DNA of 64,000 nucleotides, from NCBI RefSeq assembly GCF_014842255.1, contig NZ_JACYVH010000006.1:104869-168868 (forward strand). Direction: 5' to 3'. Below the pieces are notes generated by a model that did no database searches, was not told the DNA's origin, and worked only from the letters and a program-made list of their open reading frames with translations. Of the stretch, positions 37,146 through 45,984 are shown piece after piece (position 1 is the first letter of the stretch; every line of letters begins with the position of its first letter). This DNA is from Frigoribacterium sp. CFBP 13712. Its GTDB lineage: Bacteria; Actinomycetota; Actinomycetes; Actinomycetales; Microbacteriaceae. Position numbers and translations under genes: made by a program.

Positions 37146-38139
37146 CGACGGCCTTCCGGTTGAGTCGCAGGTACACGACGGCGAACACGGCCGAGATGAC
37201 GATCAGCACGTTGCTGAGCGCCGCCCCCGACCCGAAGTCGAACTGCTGGAACGACAGGCTGTACGACTGCGTCGCGATGGTCTGCGTAGCGTTCGCCGGC
37301 CCGCCGTTCGTCAGCCCGAGGATGATGTCGAGCACCTTGATCGTGTAGACGACCCCGAGCACGAGCACCACGCTGACCACCGGTCGCAGCAGCGGCCAGG
37401 TGACGTGGCGGAAGCCCTTGAAGCCGGTGGCTCCGTCGAGCGACGCCGCCTCGTAGAGCTCGGTGGGGATGTCCTGCAGACCGCCGTAGAGGATGGTCGT
37501 GTTGAACGGGATGCCGATCCAGATGTTGACGAGCACAACGGTCAGCAGGGCCACGCTCGGGCTGGTCAGCCACGGCACGGCCGGGATGCCGAATGTGCCG
37601 AGGAACTGGTTCAGCACGCCCGAGTCCTGGTCGAGGATCCACTTCCAGATCGCGCTCGAGACGATCAGCGGCAGCAGCCAGGGCAGCAGCAGGAGCGACC
37701 GCAGCACGCCGTTCAGCGGGAAGGCCCGGCGGAAGAACAGGGCGAACAGCAGCCCGATGACGAACTGCCCGACGATCGAGCCGATCGTGAAGAGCGCCGT
37801 GTTGAGCAGGGCCGTGCCGAAGAGCTGCGAGCCGAGCACCTGGGCGTAGTTGGCGAAGCCGACCCAGGGCGCCTCGCCCGTGTAGAACGTGGTGGTCGTG
37901 TACGCCTGGAAGCTCATGATCAGGTTCTTGACCACGGGGTAGCCGAAGAACAGGACGATGAACAGCGCGGCCGGCAGCACGAACAGCAGCTGCGAGACGC
38001 GCTCCCAGCGGCGGGCCGTGCTGCGGCGGGTCGTGCGGCGGCCCGAGGGGCCGGGATCGCCGCGGCCGGGCCGCCGATGCGAGACCGGGGTCTCGTCGCC
38101 GGCGACCGGGCGGGTGCCGATCGAGGAGGCGGTGGTCAT
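37138..38139 (-). CDS. CUT1 sugar ABC permease, MalF-like
   Basis: 333 residues with a basic N-terminal tail of about 45 residues, then six helices (LLFVLPAALFIVLFFGYPVV first) and the EAA loop LYEAASLDGATGFKGFRHVT. It begins one base after the stop of the binding-protein gene, so the three genes are one transcript. Confidence 0.93.
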   Translation of the reverse strand: MTTASSIGTRPVAGDETPVSHRRPGRGDPGPSGRRTTRRSTARRWERVSQLLFVLPAALFIVLFFGYPVVKNLIMSFQAYTTTTFYTGEAPWVGFANYAQVLGSQLFGTALLNTALFTIGSIVGQFVIGLLFALFFRRAFPLNGVLRSLLLLPWLLPLIVSSAIWKWILDQDSGVLNQFLGTFGIPAVPWLTSPSVALLTVVLVNIWIGIPFNTTILYGGLQDIPTELYEAASLDGATGFKGFRHVTWPLLRPVVSVVLVLGVVYTIKVLDIILGLTNGGPANATQTIATQSYSLSFQQFDFGSGAALSNVLIVISAVFAVVYLRLNRKAVDE

Positions 38140-38140
38140 G

Positions 38141-39379
38141 TCACTCGCTCGGCTGCGCGTCGTCGAGTGCCTCGGCGGGTGAGGCCTGGCCGGTCAGCGC
38201 GGCCTGCACGGCGGTGTAGATGGCCGTGGCGGCGGCGGGCCAGTCGGCACCGAGCTCCGCCGTGCGCGACCGGGCGCCCGCGACCAGGGTGACGAACGCC
38301 TCCTGCTCGGGCTGCTGCTCGGCGTAGGTGTCCGCGACGCTCGTCTTCGAGGGGATCGTGTTGCGCTGCTCGGCCATGGCGAGCTGGTTCTCGTCGGAGT
38401 TCATGCACTCGACGACCTTCGCGGCGACGGCCTGACGGGCCTCGTCGCCGGTCTGCGGCACCGTCCACACCTCGCCGCCGAGCGGGGCGACCGCGGTGTC
38501 GGAGGCGTCTTTGACCGGGATCGTCGTCACGCCGTACTCGACGGCGGTCTGGGCGTTCAGGGCGGGCAGCTGCCACGGGCCGTTCACCATCATCGCCGTC
38601 TTGCCGGCCATGAACTGGTCGTTCACGTCGGCCTGGGTCCAGTTGACGACGCTCTTCGACATGGAGCCGTCGGCGACGAGGTCCGTCCAGAGCTGCAGCG
38701 CCTCGGCGGTCTCGGGCGTCGCGATGTCCTTCTCGTCGCCACCGTTCGACCACATGAAGGGCAGGAACTGCCAGGTGCCCTCGTAGGTCGCGTTGGCGTC
38801 GACGGCCATGCCGTACCGGTCGCCCGAGGTGAGGGTCGCGGCGGCGGTCTCCAGCTCGTCCCACGTGGTGGGCGGCTCGACCCCGGCGTCGGCCAGGGCC
38901 TGCTTGTTGTAGAACAGCGCGATCGTGTTGACGGTCGGCGCGAGGCCGTAGAGCTCGCCGTCGTAGGTGCCCGACTGCACGACGCCCTCGGCGTAGCCGT
39001 CGGCGTCGAGCCCGAACTGCGACAGCGGGGTGAGCGCGCCCGTCTCGGCGATCTGCGCGAGGTCGGGGTTGTCGAGCATCAGCACGTCGGGCAGGGTGCG
39101 CGACGACGCCTGCTGCAGCACCCGCTGGATGAGCGACCCGCCGGGCACCATGGTGCGCTCGATCTCGACGCCGTTCTCGGTGCCGCACTGGTCGAGGAAC
39201 GTCGTGATGACCTTCTCGTCGTTCTCGCCGTAGTAGTCGACGACGGTGATCTTGTCGACCGAGCCTCCGGAGGACGCGCCTCCGCCTCCGCCGCCGGTGC
39301 ACCCGGCGAGGACGAGGGGGACGACGGCGACGAGGGCCGTCGCGGTGAGGGTTCTGGTGCGGATCGATGCGGGCTTCAT
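38141..39379 (-). CDS. Sugar-binding lipoprotein of CUT1 importer
   Basis: 412 residues: signal peptide with lipobox LAGC and a Gly-rich linker, then KITVVDYYGENDEKVITTFL, LPDVLMLDNPDLAQI, and FMAGKTAMMVNGPWQLPALN. First gene after the divergent operator at 39489-39518. The substrate is not evident; the ThuA partner points to a disaccharide. Confidence 0.9.
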   Translation of the reverse strand: MKPASIRTRTLTATALVAVVPLVLAGCTGGGGGGASSGGSVDKITVVDYYGENDEKVITTFLDQCGTENGVEIERTMVPGGSLIQRVLQQASSRTLPDVLMLDNPDLAQIAETGALTPLSQFGLDADGYAEGVVQSGTYDGELYGLAPTVNTIALFYNKQALADAGVEPPTTWDELETAAATLTSGDRYGMAVDANATYEGTWQFLPFMWSNGGDEKDIATPETAEALQLWTDLVADGSMSKSVVNWTQADVNDQFMAGKTAMMVNGPWQLPALNAQTAVEYGVTTIPVKDASDTAVAPLGGEVWTVPQTGDEARQAVAAKVVECMNSDENQLAMAEQRNTIPSKTSVADTYAEQQPEQEAFVTLVAGARSRTAELGADWPAAATAIYTAVQAALTGQASPAEALDDAQPSE

Positions 39380-39488
39380 TGCTCAGCTCTCTCTCGGTGA
39401 CTGGTGGGCGGCCGGCGACGTCGGCCACGCGGGGGTCGACCCGAGAGGCGGAGTGCGACGTCGCTGCTCCGTTGCAGGGAAGCTAGCA

Positions 39489-39518
39489 GTTAACCGCTTT
39501 ACATGTAAAGCGGTTAAC
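39489..39518. promoter_or_regulatory. Perfect 30-base LacI-type palindrome
   Basis: Uninterrupted palindrome, half-site GTTAACCGCTTTACA, in the gap between the divergent binding-protein (39379) and LacI (39585) genes. A/T-richer than its surroundings. Very likely the operator for the adjacent regulator, controlling both directions. Confidence 0.85.
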
Positions 39519-39584
39519 ACGGATCCGTCCGATGTCTGCGCTGCAGGTCCGCCGCACTAGCCTGGTGTCGAGCGAAGGAGAGTC

Positions 39585-40709
39585 GTGGCGACCATGCGAG
39601 AGGTGGCCGCACGGGCGGGGGTGTCGATCGCCACGGTGTCGTTCGTGGTGAACGGGTCGCGCAGCGTGTCGGCGGGGGTGCACCGGCGGGTGACCGACGC
39701 CATGGGAGAGCTCGGCTACACGAACAACGTCGTCGCCCGCGCCCTGGCCAGCAAGCGGACGCGCATCATCGCCCTGCTGTTCCCGGCGCTCGAGCAGCGA
39801 CTCGGCGGCATCGCCCTCCACATGTTCATGAGCGCCGCCACGCGCGCCTCCGAGCTCGGCTACCACCTCGTGCTCTGGCCCACCGGGCAGACGGACGACG
39901 ACGTGCGCGAGCTCGTGTCGGGGCGGCTGTTCGACGGCGTGCTCGTGATGGAGGTGCAGCTGCACGACTCGCGCGTCGAGGCGCTGCTCGAGCTCGATCT
40001 GCCGTTCGTCTCGATGGGGCGCACGTCGCAGAACGACCGGGTGCCCTACGTCGACATGGACTTCGAGGAGGCGGTGGAACAGGCCCTCGATCATCTCCAG
40101 TCGCTGGGGCACCGCAGCATCGGCCTCGTGGTCGAGGACTTCGCGGGGACCCCGATCGTCGGGTACGGACCCACCGCCCGCACGGAGGACGCCTTCCGAG
40201 CATCGACGGCCCGCCGCGGACTCCGCTCGGCCGTCGTCACGAGCGGGCAGTCGGCGGTCGGCGGGCGGCAGGCCGCCCACGATCTCGTCGAGGCGCTGCC
40301 GGACGTCACCGGGGTGCTGATGCTCAAGGACGACGCGACCGGCGGGCTGCAGAGCGGCCTCGCGGCGACCGGGCGCGAGGTGCCGCGCGACGTCTCGGTG
40401 GTGCTGCTGGCGTCGTCACGGGCGGCCGGAGCCGCGACCGAGCCCACGATGACGACGCTCGACGCGCCGGGAGCCGAGATGGCGCGCTTGGCGGTCGAGG
40501 CGCTCGTCGCGCGGCTCGACGCCGGTGCCGGTGCCGGTGCTGGTGTCGGTGCTGGTGCTGGTGCTGGTGCCGGTGCTGGTGCCGCCGGTGCAGGTGCCGG
40601 TGCCGCTGCCGGTTCAGGTGCTGCTGCCGAGCTGACGCAGGTGCTGCTGCCGTGCGTGCTGCACGTCGCGGGCTCGAGTGCGCCCGCCCCCGCGCCCCGC
40701 GCCTCCTAG
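39585..40709 (+). CDS. LacI-family regulator of the ThuA/Gfo-Idh importer cluster
   Basis: 374 residues. HTH TMREVAARAGVSIATVSFVV, hinge TNNVVARALASKRT, then sugar domain (LFDGVLVMEVQLHD, HLQSLGHRSIGLVVEDFAG). AAGGAG stands before GTG 39585 (ATG 39594 is possible). The C-terminal part is interrupted by an Ala-Gly run coded by hexanucleotide repeats (40520-40620), which is not part of the fold. Divergent from the cluster it should control. Confidence 0.88.
   Translation: MATMREVAARAGVSIATVSFVVNGSRSVSAGVHRRVTDAMGELGYTNNVVARALASKRTRIIALLFPALEQRLGGIALHMFMSAATRASELGYHLVLWPTGQTDDDVRELVSGRLFDGVLVMEVQLHDSRVEALLELDLPFVSMGRTSQNDRVPYVDMDFEEAVEQALDHLQSLGHRSIGLVVEDFAGTPIVGYGPTARTEDAFRASTARRGLRSAVVTSGQSAVGGRQAAHDLVEALPDVTGVLMLKDDATGGLQSGLAATGREVPRDVSVVLLASSRAAGAATEPTMTTLDAPGAEMARLAVEALVARLDAGAGAGAGVGAGAGAGAGAGAAGAGAGAAAGSGAAAELTQVLLPCVLHVAGSSAPAPAPRAS
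40520..40620 (+). repeat. GGTGCC/GGTGCT hexanucleotide repeat in LacI gene
   Basis: About sixteen units of GGTGCC, GGTGCT or close variants, read as alternating Ala-Gly. Copy-number change keeps the frame. Confidence 0.9.
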
Positions 40710-40791
40710 GCTCCCGCGCCCGCCCTGCCCGGCCCCGCCTCCGCCACGCCCCGCCTGCCCCCGCCTCGCCCTCGCATCCTCCCCACGCGAA

Positions 40792-40851
40792 GAACCGCGT
40801 TCGCGAAGATGAACCGCGACATATCGCAGCTCATCTTCGCGAACGCGGTTC
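40792..40851. repeat. Family A intergenic inverted repeat, copy 3
   Basis: Arms starting GAACCGCGTTCGCGAAG and its mirror, between convergent LacI and permease genes. Confidence 0.9.
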
Positions 40852-40873
40852 ATGGTGCGCGCCCCGGGAACGC

Positions 40874-40905
40874 AGGAGGCGCGGGTCGACCGACCCGCGC
40901 CTCCT
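40874..40905. repeat. Inverted pair of the 13/14-mer word
   Basis: AGGAGGCGCGGGTC and its exact complement 14-bp stem with a four-base GACC loop, 17 bases beyond the permease stop at 40922. It could act as a terminator-like hairpin but has no T-run. Confidence 0.9.
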
Positions 40906-40921
40906 CGGCTCCCGCAGGCGG

Positions 40922-41905
40922 TCAGCCCTTCGTCGCTCCGGCCAGCAGCCCGCGCACGAAGAAGCGCTGCAGCGCGAAGAACACGATCAGCGGCACGATG
41001 ATCGAGATGAACGCGCCGGCGGTCAGCAGCTCCCACGACTGGCCGTACGACCCGGAGAGGTCTTGCAGGGCCTTCGTGATCGGCAACCCCTGCCCCGACG
41101 TGAACACCGTCGCGACAAGCAGGTCGTTCCACACCCAGAGGAACTGGAAGATGCCGAAGGAGGCGATGGCCGGCATCGACAGCGGCAGCACGATGCGGAA
41201 GAACACCTGCCCGTGCCCCGCGCCGTCCATGCGCGCGGCCTCGATGACCTCGGCCGGGATCTCGCTGATGAAGTTGTGCAGCATGAAGATCGCCAGCGGC
41301 AGGGCGAAGATCGTGTGCGCGATCCACACCTTGGCGAACGAGCCGTCGAGCCCGTTCACCCCGAGCCCCGGCAGGATGTACAGCCCGCCGATCCGCAGAC
41401 CGTCCGAGAACAGACGCAGCAGCGGCACGAGCGCCATCTGGATCGGCACGATCTGCAGGGCGAAGACCAGGACGAACATCGTGTTGCGACCCTTGAAGTC
41501 GATCCAGGCGAAGGCGTAGGCCGCGAGGCTCGCGATCGTGATCGGGATCAGCGCCGCGGGCAGCGTGATGACCAGCGAGTTGAGGAACGCCTTGCCGAGG
41601 GTGAGGCTGTCGCCCGAGTTCAGCGCGTTGACGTAGTTGTCGAGCGTGAAGCCGGGGTTCGCGAAGACCGTCCACCAGCCGGTGGTCTTGATGTCGTTCG
41701 CGGGGCGGAACGACGAGATGAACAGACCGGCGGTGGGCAGGGTCCAGATCACGGCGATGATCAGCGCGGCGATGGTGGCGCCCCGGCTGGTCGTGCCCTT
41801 CTTCAGCTTGCCGCTCGAGCTCTCGATCTTCGCGACGCCGCGCTTCAGCTGGCTCTCGGTGCCCGGGGTGACGGCGACACCGACCGGGGTGGGGGTGGCG
41901 GTCAT
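40922..41905 (-). CDS. CUT1 ABC permease, AglG-like
   Basis: 327 residues, six helices, EAA loop VIEAARMDGAGHGQVFFRIV, end FFVRGLLAGATKG. Sequence style (FRPANDIKTTGWW, GLYILPGLGVNGLDGSFAKV) recalls alpha-glucoside transporters. Overlaps the preceding permease by four bases (ATGA). Last gene of the LacI-binding-protein-permease unit. Confidence 0.9.
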   Translation of the reverse strand: MTATPTPVGVAVTPGTESQLKRGVAKIESSSGKLKKGTTSRGATIAALIIAVIWTLPTAGLFISSFRPANDIKTTGWWTVFANPGFTLDNYVNALNSGDSLTLGKAFLNSLVITLPAALIPITIASLAAYAFAWIDFKGRNTMFVLVFALQIVPIQMALVPLLRLFSDGLRIGGLYILPGLGVNGLDGSFAKVWIAHTIFALPLAIFMLHNFISEIPAEVIEAARMDGAGHGQVFFRIVLPLSMPAIASFGIFQFLWVWNDLLVATVFTSGQGLPITKALQDLSGSYGQSWELLTAGAFISIIVPLIVFFALQRFFVRGLLAGATKG

Positions 41906-43041
41906 CGGATCTCCCTCTGCTTCTGGATCTGACGGGCGTTGTAGATGACGATCGGCAGCACGAGGATGAACAGGATCACGGCGAGTGCCGAGCTGTAGCC
42001 GGTGCGGCTGCCGAGCTGGAACTGCCGCACCATCTCGAACGCGAGGATGGTCGTGTCGTTGCGACCGCCGGTCATGGCCGAGACGATGTCGTAGACCTTC
42101 AGCGACGCGATCGAGATCGTCGTGAGCACGACGATGATCGTCGTCCGGATGCCCGGGACGGTGATGTGGCGGAAGGCCTGGAACCCGTTGGTCCCGTCGA
42201 GCGACGCGGCCTCGAGCTGCTCGGCGGGCACGCCCTTGATCGCGGCCGAGAGCACCGTCATGGCGAAGCCGGCCTGGGTCCAGATGAGCACGATCACGAG
42301 CAGCAGGGTGTTCCACGGCTCGAATCCGAGCCAGTCGACCGGCTGCCCGCCGAACGCGACGAGGATGCCGTTCAGCAGACCGATCTGCTCGCCCTGACGG
42401 ATGTCGTAGAAGAACTTGAAGATGATCGACGCGCCGACGAACGAGATCGCCATCGGCATGAAGACCAGCAGCTTGAGGAATTTCTCGCCGCGGCTCTTGT
42501 CGATGAAGACGGCGTAGGCGAGACCGATCGCGGTCGCGGTGATCGGGGCCAGCAGCACCCAGATCAGCGTGTTGCCGAAGGCGGTCAGGCCGTCGGGGCT
42601 GGTGAAGACCCAGATGAAGTTGTCGATGCCGGCGAAGCCCGACCCGTCGTTCTTCATGAACGCCTGACCGGCGGTCGTGATGGTCGGGTAGATCAGACCG
42701 ATGATCAGGAAGAAGACCGCGGGGGCCATGAACCCGATGAGCTGCAGCGAGTAGCCGGCGCCGCGCTTCGAGCGGTAGTCGAGCAGGAACAGCCCGCCGC
42801 CGAGGACGGCGGCGATGACCGCGACCCACATGACCGAGTTGTAGAGGCCGAAGGCGAAGAGCACCCCGACGGGTACGAGCACGCAGACGGCGAGGCGGAG
42901 GATCGTGTACAGGCGGCCGCGACGGGGCGCGAATTCGACGAAGACCAGCACGATGCCGACCAGGGCCGTGAAGGCGAGCAGGATCAGGGGGATCTGAGCG
43001 AGCGGCGGGATCCCCGCCAGCCACTGGAAGAAACTGGACAT
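41902..43041 (-). CDS. CUT1 ABC permease with extra N-terminal helices, AglF-like
   Basis: 379 residues, longer than usual: about two additional hydrophobic helices (IPLILLAFTALVGIVLVFV and the following pair) precede the standard six. EAA loop LEAASLDGTNGFQAFRHITV. The extended N-terminus is known from AglF-type alpha-glucoside permeases. AAGGA precedes ATG 43041. No ATPase gene nearby. Confidence 0.9.
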   Translation of the reverse strand: MSSFFQWLAGIPPLAQIPLILLAFTALVGIVLVFVEFAPRRGRLYTILRLAVCVLVPVGVLFAFGLYNSVMWVAVIAAVLGGGLFLLDYRSKRGAGYSLQLIGFMAPAVFFLIIGLIYPTITTAGQAFMKNDGSGFAGIDNFIWVFTSPDGLTAFGNTLIWVLLAPITATAIGLAYAVFIDKSRGEKFLKLLVFMPMAISFVGASIIFKFFYDIRQGEQIGLLNGILVAFGGQPVDWLGFEPWNTLLLVIVLIWTQAGFAMTVLSAAIKGVPAEQLEAASLDGTNGFQAFRHITVPGIRTTIIVVLTTISIASLKVYDIVSAMTGGRNDTTILAFEMVRQFQLGSRTGYSSALAVILFILVLPIVIYNARQIQKQREIR

Positions 43042-43073
43042 CGCTGTCCTTTCGGGTACGGGTGAGGGTACGG

Positions 43074-43106
43074 GTCAGGGGCCGCCGACGAGCGGCGACC
43101 CCTGAC
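43074..43106 (-). other. Stem-loop between binding-protein and permease genes
   Basis: 14-base arms with one mismatch (GTCAGGGGCCGCCG and mirror) in the 75-base gap. As at 30773, probably tunes the amount of permease relative to binding protein. Confidence 0.55.
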
Positions 43107-43116
43107 TGTCGGGCGA

Positions 43117-44478
43117 CTAGGAGGTGTAGCCGGCCTGGATCTCTTCGAGGACCGTCTCGGTGTCCGAGCCGTCGATCCAGTCGACCATGCCCTTCCAGAA
43201 CGAGTCCGAGCCGACCGACTTGGGCATCAGGTCGGAGCCGTCGAAGCGGAAGGTGGTGTCGGTGCCCTGCAGGATCTCGACGGCGCTCTTCAGCAGGTCG
43301 CTGCCGGCGTTCTCGGGGTCGAGGCCCTGGTTGGCCGAGATGACTCCACCGAGCGAGACGCGGCTGTTGGCCCAGTCGGCGCTGGCGAGGTACGCCTGCA
43401 CCTTGGCGGTGTCGTCGTCGTTCGAGAACGCGGCGACGAACTCGCCGCCACCGGTGACGGCGGCGGGGTCGCCCTCTTCCATCGGCGGGGTGAGGAACGC
43501 CCACACGTCGCCGTCTTCGGCGACCGTGGCGGGCTGACCGTCGGCGTTGTTCGCCGCGGTCAGGAAGCCCTCGAAGAACGAGGCCTGGTGGGTCAGCGCG
43601 CAGCTGCCGTTCGCGACGTTGGTCGCGACGTCGCCGAACGCGGTCGAGTTGATCGACTTGACGTCGCCGTAGCCGGCGTTGACCATCGAGGGGTCCTGCA
43701 GGATGGTGCCGACCGAGTCGAACGCGGCCTTGATGTCGGGGTCGGTGAACTCGGTGTCGCCCGAGACCCACGAGTCGTAGGCGTCGGGGCCGGCCTCGCG
43801 CAGCACGAGGTCCTCGATCCAGTCGGTGCCCGGCCAGCCGGACGCCTCACCCGAGTTGAAGCCGGCGCACCAGGGCGCCTCGCCGCTCTTCTCCTGGATG
43901 GTCTTCGAGACCTCGACGAGCTCGTCGTAGGTCTTGGGGACCTCGACGCCCCACTCCTCGAACTTGGCGGGCGAGTACCAGACGTAGCCCTTGACGCTGG
44001 CCATCAGGGGGGCGCCGTACTGGGTGCCGTCGACCTGGCCGTACTTCTGCCAGTCTTCGGACCAGCCGTCCTTCACGTTGGCGAGAGCCTCTTCGGGGAG
44101 CTCCTGCACCTTGCCGGACGAGACGGTGTCGGCGAGCAGACCGGGCTGCGGGAAGATCGCGAGGTCGGGGGTGTCGCCGCCCTGGACCTTGATGCCGATC
44201 TGCTTCTCGAACTCCTTGTCGCCCGTGTACTTGATGTCGATGTCGTTCTCGGTCTCCCAGTCGGCCCAGCTCTCTTCGAGCAGGGTCGCCTCGTCGCCGT
44301 TGATGGTGCCGTAGATGTTCACGACGCCGTCGGCCGTGCCGACCTCGGCGCCGCCGCCGCTGCCGCCCGCGTTCGGGTCGTTGGGGTCGGCGGTGCCGGA
44401 GCAGCCGACCATCAGGAAGCTGGATGCCGCCAGGATGGCCAGAGGGCCTGTGATCCGACGGTGCAGGGATGCTCGCAT
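43117..44478 (-). CDS. Sugar-binding lipoprotein, AglE-like
   Basis: 453 residues: lipobox VGCS, then VVNIYGTINGDEATLLEESW, GDTPDLAIFPQPGLLAD, YGAPLMASVKGYVWYSPAKF and CAGFNSGEASGWPGTDWIED, motifs I associate with AglE alpha-glucoside-binding proteins. GAGGAG before ATG. A palindromic operator candidate lies upstream at 44544-44569. Confidence 0.88.
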   Translation of the reverse strand: MRASLHRRITGPLAILAASSFLMVGCSGTADPNDPNAGGSGGGAEVGTADGVVNIYGTINGDEATLLEESWADWETENDIDIKYTGDKEFEKQIGIKVQGGDTPDLAIFPQPGLLADTVSSGKVQELPEEALANVKDGWSEDWQKYGQVDGTQYGAPLMASVKGYVWYSPAKFEEWGVEVPKTYDELVEVSKTIQEKSGEAPWCAGFNSGEASGWPGTDWIEDLVLREAGPDAYDSWVSGDTEFTDPDIKAAFDSVGTILQDPSMVNAGYGDVKSINSTAFGDVATNVANGSCALTHQASFFEGFLTAANNADGQPATVAEDGDVWAFLTPPMEEGDPAAVTGGGEFVAAFSNDDDTAKVQAYLASADWANSRVSLGGVISANQGLDPENAGSDLLKSAVEILQGTDTTFRFDGSDLMPKSVGSDSFWKGMVDWIDGSDTETVLEEIQAGYTS

Positions 44479-44543
44479 TGGTTTCTCCTCATTGAGTGCA
44501 AGACAGGCGACCGGTCGTGCTGTCAGCCGGTCTCCGCGACACG

Positions 44544-44569
44544 TCGTCGTCGACGCGCGTCGACGACGA
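44544..44569. promoter_or_regulatory. 26-base perfect palindrome, operator candidate
   Basis: Half-site TCGTCGTCGACGC, centred about 80 bases ahead of the AglE-like gene and after the LacI gene. Likely site of that regulator. Confidence 0.65.
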
Positions 44570-44618
44570 TCTTCACACAGCCTCAGGAGGCGCGCAACCG
44601 GATCGAGGGTCGCTCAGG

Positions 44619-45650
44619 TCACGGGCTCGTAACGGGTGCGGAGCTGCCCCGCACCGTCAATCGGGGCGCGATCAACACGTGTGGCGCATCGTGCCGACGC
44701 CCCTCGATGCGGTCGACGAGATCGTCGACGGCGGCCGCCGCGATCCGGATGCCGGGCGGGCTGACCGTCGTCAGCGGGGGCGACGTCATCTCCGCCGCGA
44801 GGTCGCCGATGCTGAGTGCGACGACGCTGATGTCGCGGGGGATCGACCGCCCGGCCGCGGCGGCCGACTGCACGAAGCCGGCGAGGGCCGTCTCGTTGAA
44901 CGCGAGCACGGCGGTCGGTCGACTCGGCCGCGCGTCGAACACCTCGAACGCCGCGCGACCGCCGGGCACCGAGTTCTCGGCGAGATGCGTCTCGAGTCGC
45001 AGCCCGCGCTCGGCGGCGGGTCGCTGCAGCGCGCTGGTCGCGCGGTCGAGCGGACCCGAGCCCCGCTCGGGTGACGCGATGATCTGACTGAGGAAGAACA
45101 CCCGCTCGTGCCCGAGATCGGCCAGATGGTCGACGGCCATCCGCCCGAGCGACTCGTAGTCGGCGTCGACGAACCACAGCCCGTCGGCGTCGTCGGGTCG
45201 GCCGATGTTGCTGAACGGCACGCCCGAGTCGGTCAGCACCGCGACCCGAGCGTCGCTCGCCGTCAGCTCCATCAGGATGACCCCGTCGACGAGCCCCTCG
45301 CTGACGAGGCTGCCGAGCCCGTCGACGTCGTTGATCGGATGCGACCAGAGGAGGAGGTGGTAGCCGCGTTCGCGCGCCCGATCGGTGGCCGCGGCGACGT
45401 ACTCGAACTCCGACGACGTCACGCCCCGGCGGCTGTACGGGTAGTGCAGCGCGAGGATCCCGCCGCGCGACCCGGCGAGCCCGCGGGCGAACGCGTTGGG
45501 CGTGTAGCTGAGGTCGGCCATGGCCTGCTCGACCCGCTGGCGCGTGCTGGCCGAGATCGTGCGGCGACCGCTGATCGCGTACGAGACGGTGCTGGCCGAC
45601 ACCCCGGCGAGCCGCGCCACATCGTCTCTCGTCGCCGCCACGGCCCGCAC
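44619..45650 (-). CDS. LacI-family regulator of Agl-like cluster
   Basis: 343 residues. HTH RDDVARLAGVSASTVSYAIS, hinge SYTPNAFARGLAG, sugar domain with GYHLLLWSHPINDVDGLGSL, VDHLADLGHERVFFLSQ and TAVLAFNETALAGFVQSAA. GTG start. Same direction as and directly before the importer genes. Confidence 0.9.
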   Translation of the reverse strand: MRAVAATRDDVARLAGVSASTVSYAISGRRTISASTRQRVEQAMADLSYTPNAFARGLAGSRGGILALHYPYSRRGVTSSEFEYVAAATDRARERGYHLLLWSHPINDVDGLGSLVSEGLVDGVILMELTASDARVAVLTDSGVPFSNIGRPDDADGLWFVDADYESLGRMAVDHLADLGHERVFFLSQIIASPERGSGPLDRATSALQRPAAERGLRLETHLAENSVPGGRAAFEVFDARPSRPTAVLAFNETALAGFVQSAAAAGRSIPRDISVVALSIGDLAAEMTSPPLTTVSPPGIRIAAAAVDDLVDRIEGRRHDAPHVLIAPRLTVRGSSAPVTSP

Positions 45651-45846
45651 CTCGCCTCGTCACGCCTCACGCGTCGCTCGAAGGAGAGGACGACGTCGTC
45701 CGAGCACCCGGGTGCCCTTCGTGGATCGTAGCCGGTGCGGCCCGCGAGACCGGCACCGCGCCTCCTGCCGGTGCCTCCCGCCCGCGTGCCCCCGGCCCGC
45801 GCCGGCCTCCCGCCTGGCGCGCCTCCCGCCGGTGTCCCGCCTGGCG

Positions 45847-45910
45847 ATGAACCGCGTTCGCGAAGATGAACCGCGATAGAACGCGGTTCATCTTCGCGAA
45901 CGCGGTTCAT
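45847..45910. repeat. Family A intergenic inverted repeat, copy 4
   Basis: Best-preserved copy: ATGAACCGCGTTCGCGAAG arms 45847-45875 and 45882-45910 match perfectly. Placed between two LacI-type regulator genes on the minus strand. Confidence 0.92.
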
Positions 45911-45984
45911 GGTTCGCCGGCGGCAGGCGCTGCGCGCGCGTCAGGCGCTGCGGGAGGCGCCCGCGCGCGGCGGCCGGTGCGGGG

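Noticed and set aside
40874-40905. Classic Rho-independent terminator
   Set aside because: Stem is strong but there is no T-run on either side; it is better explained as an inverted pair of the repeated word.
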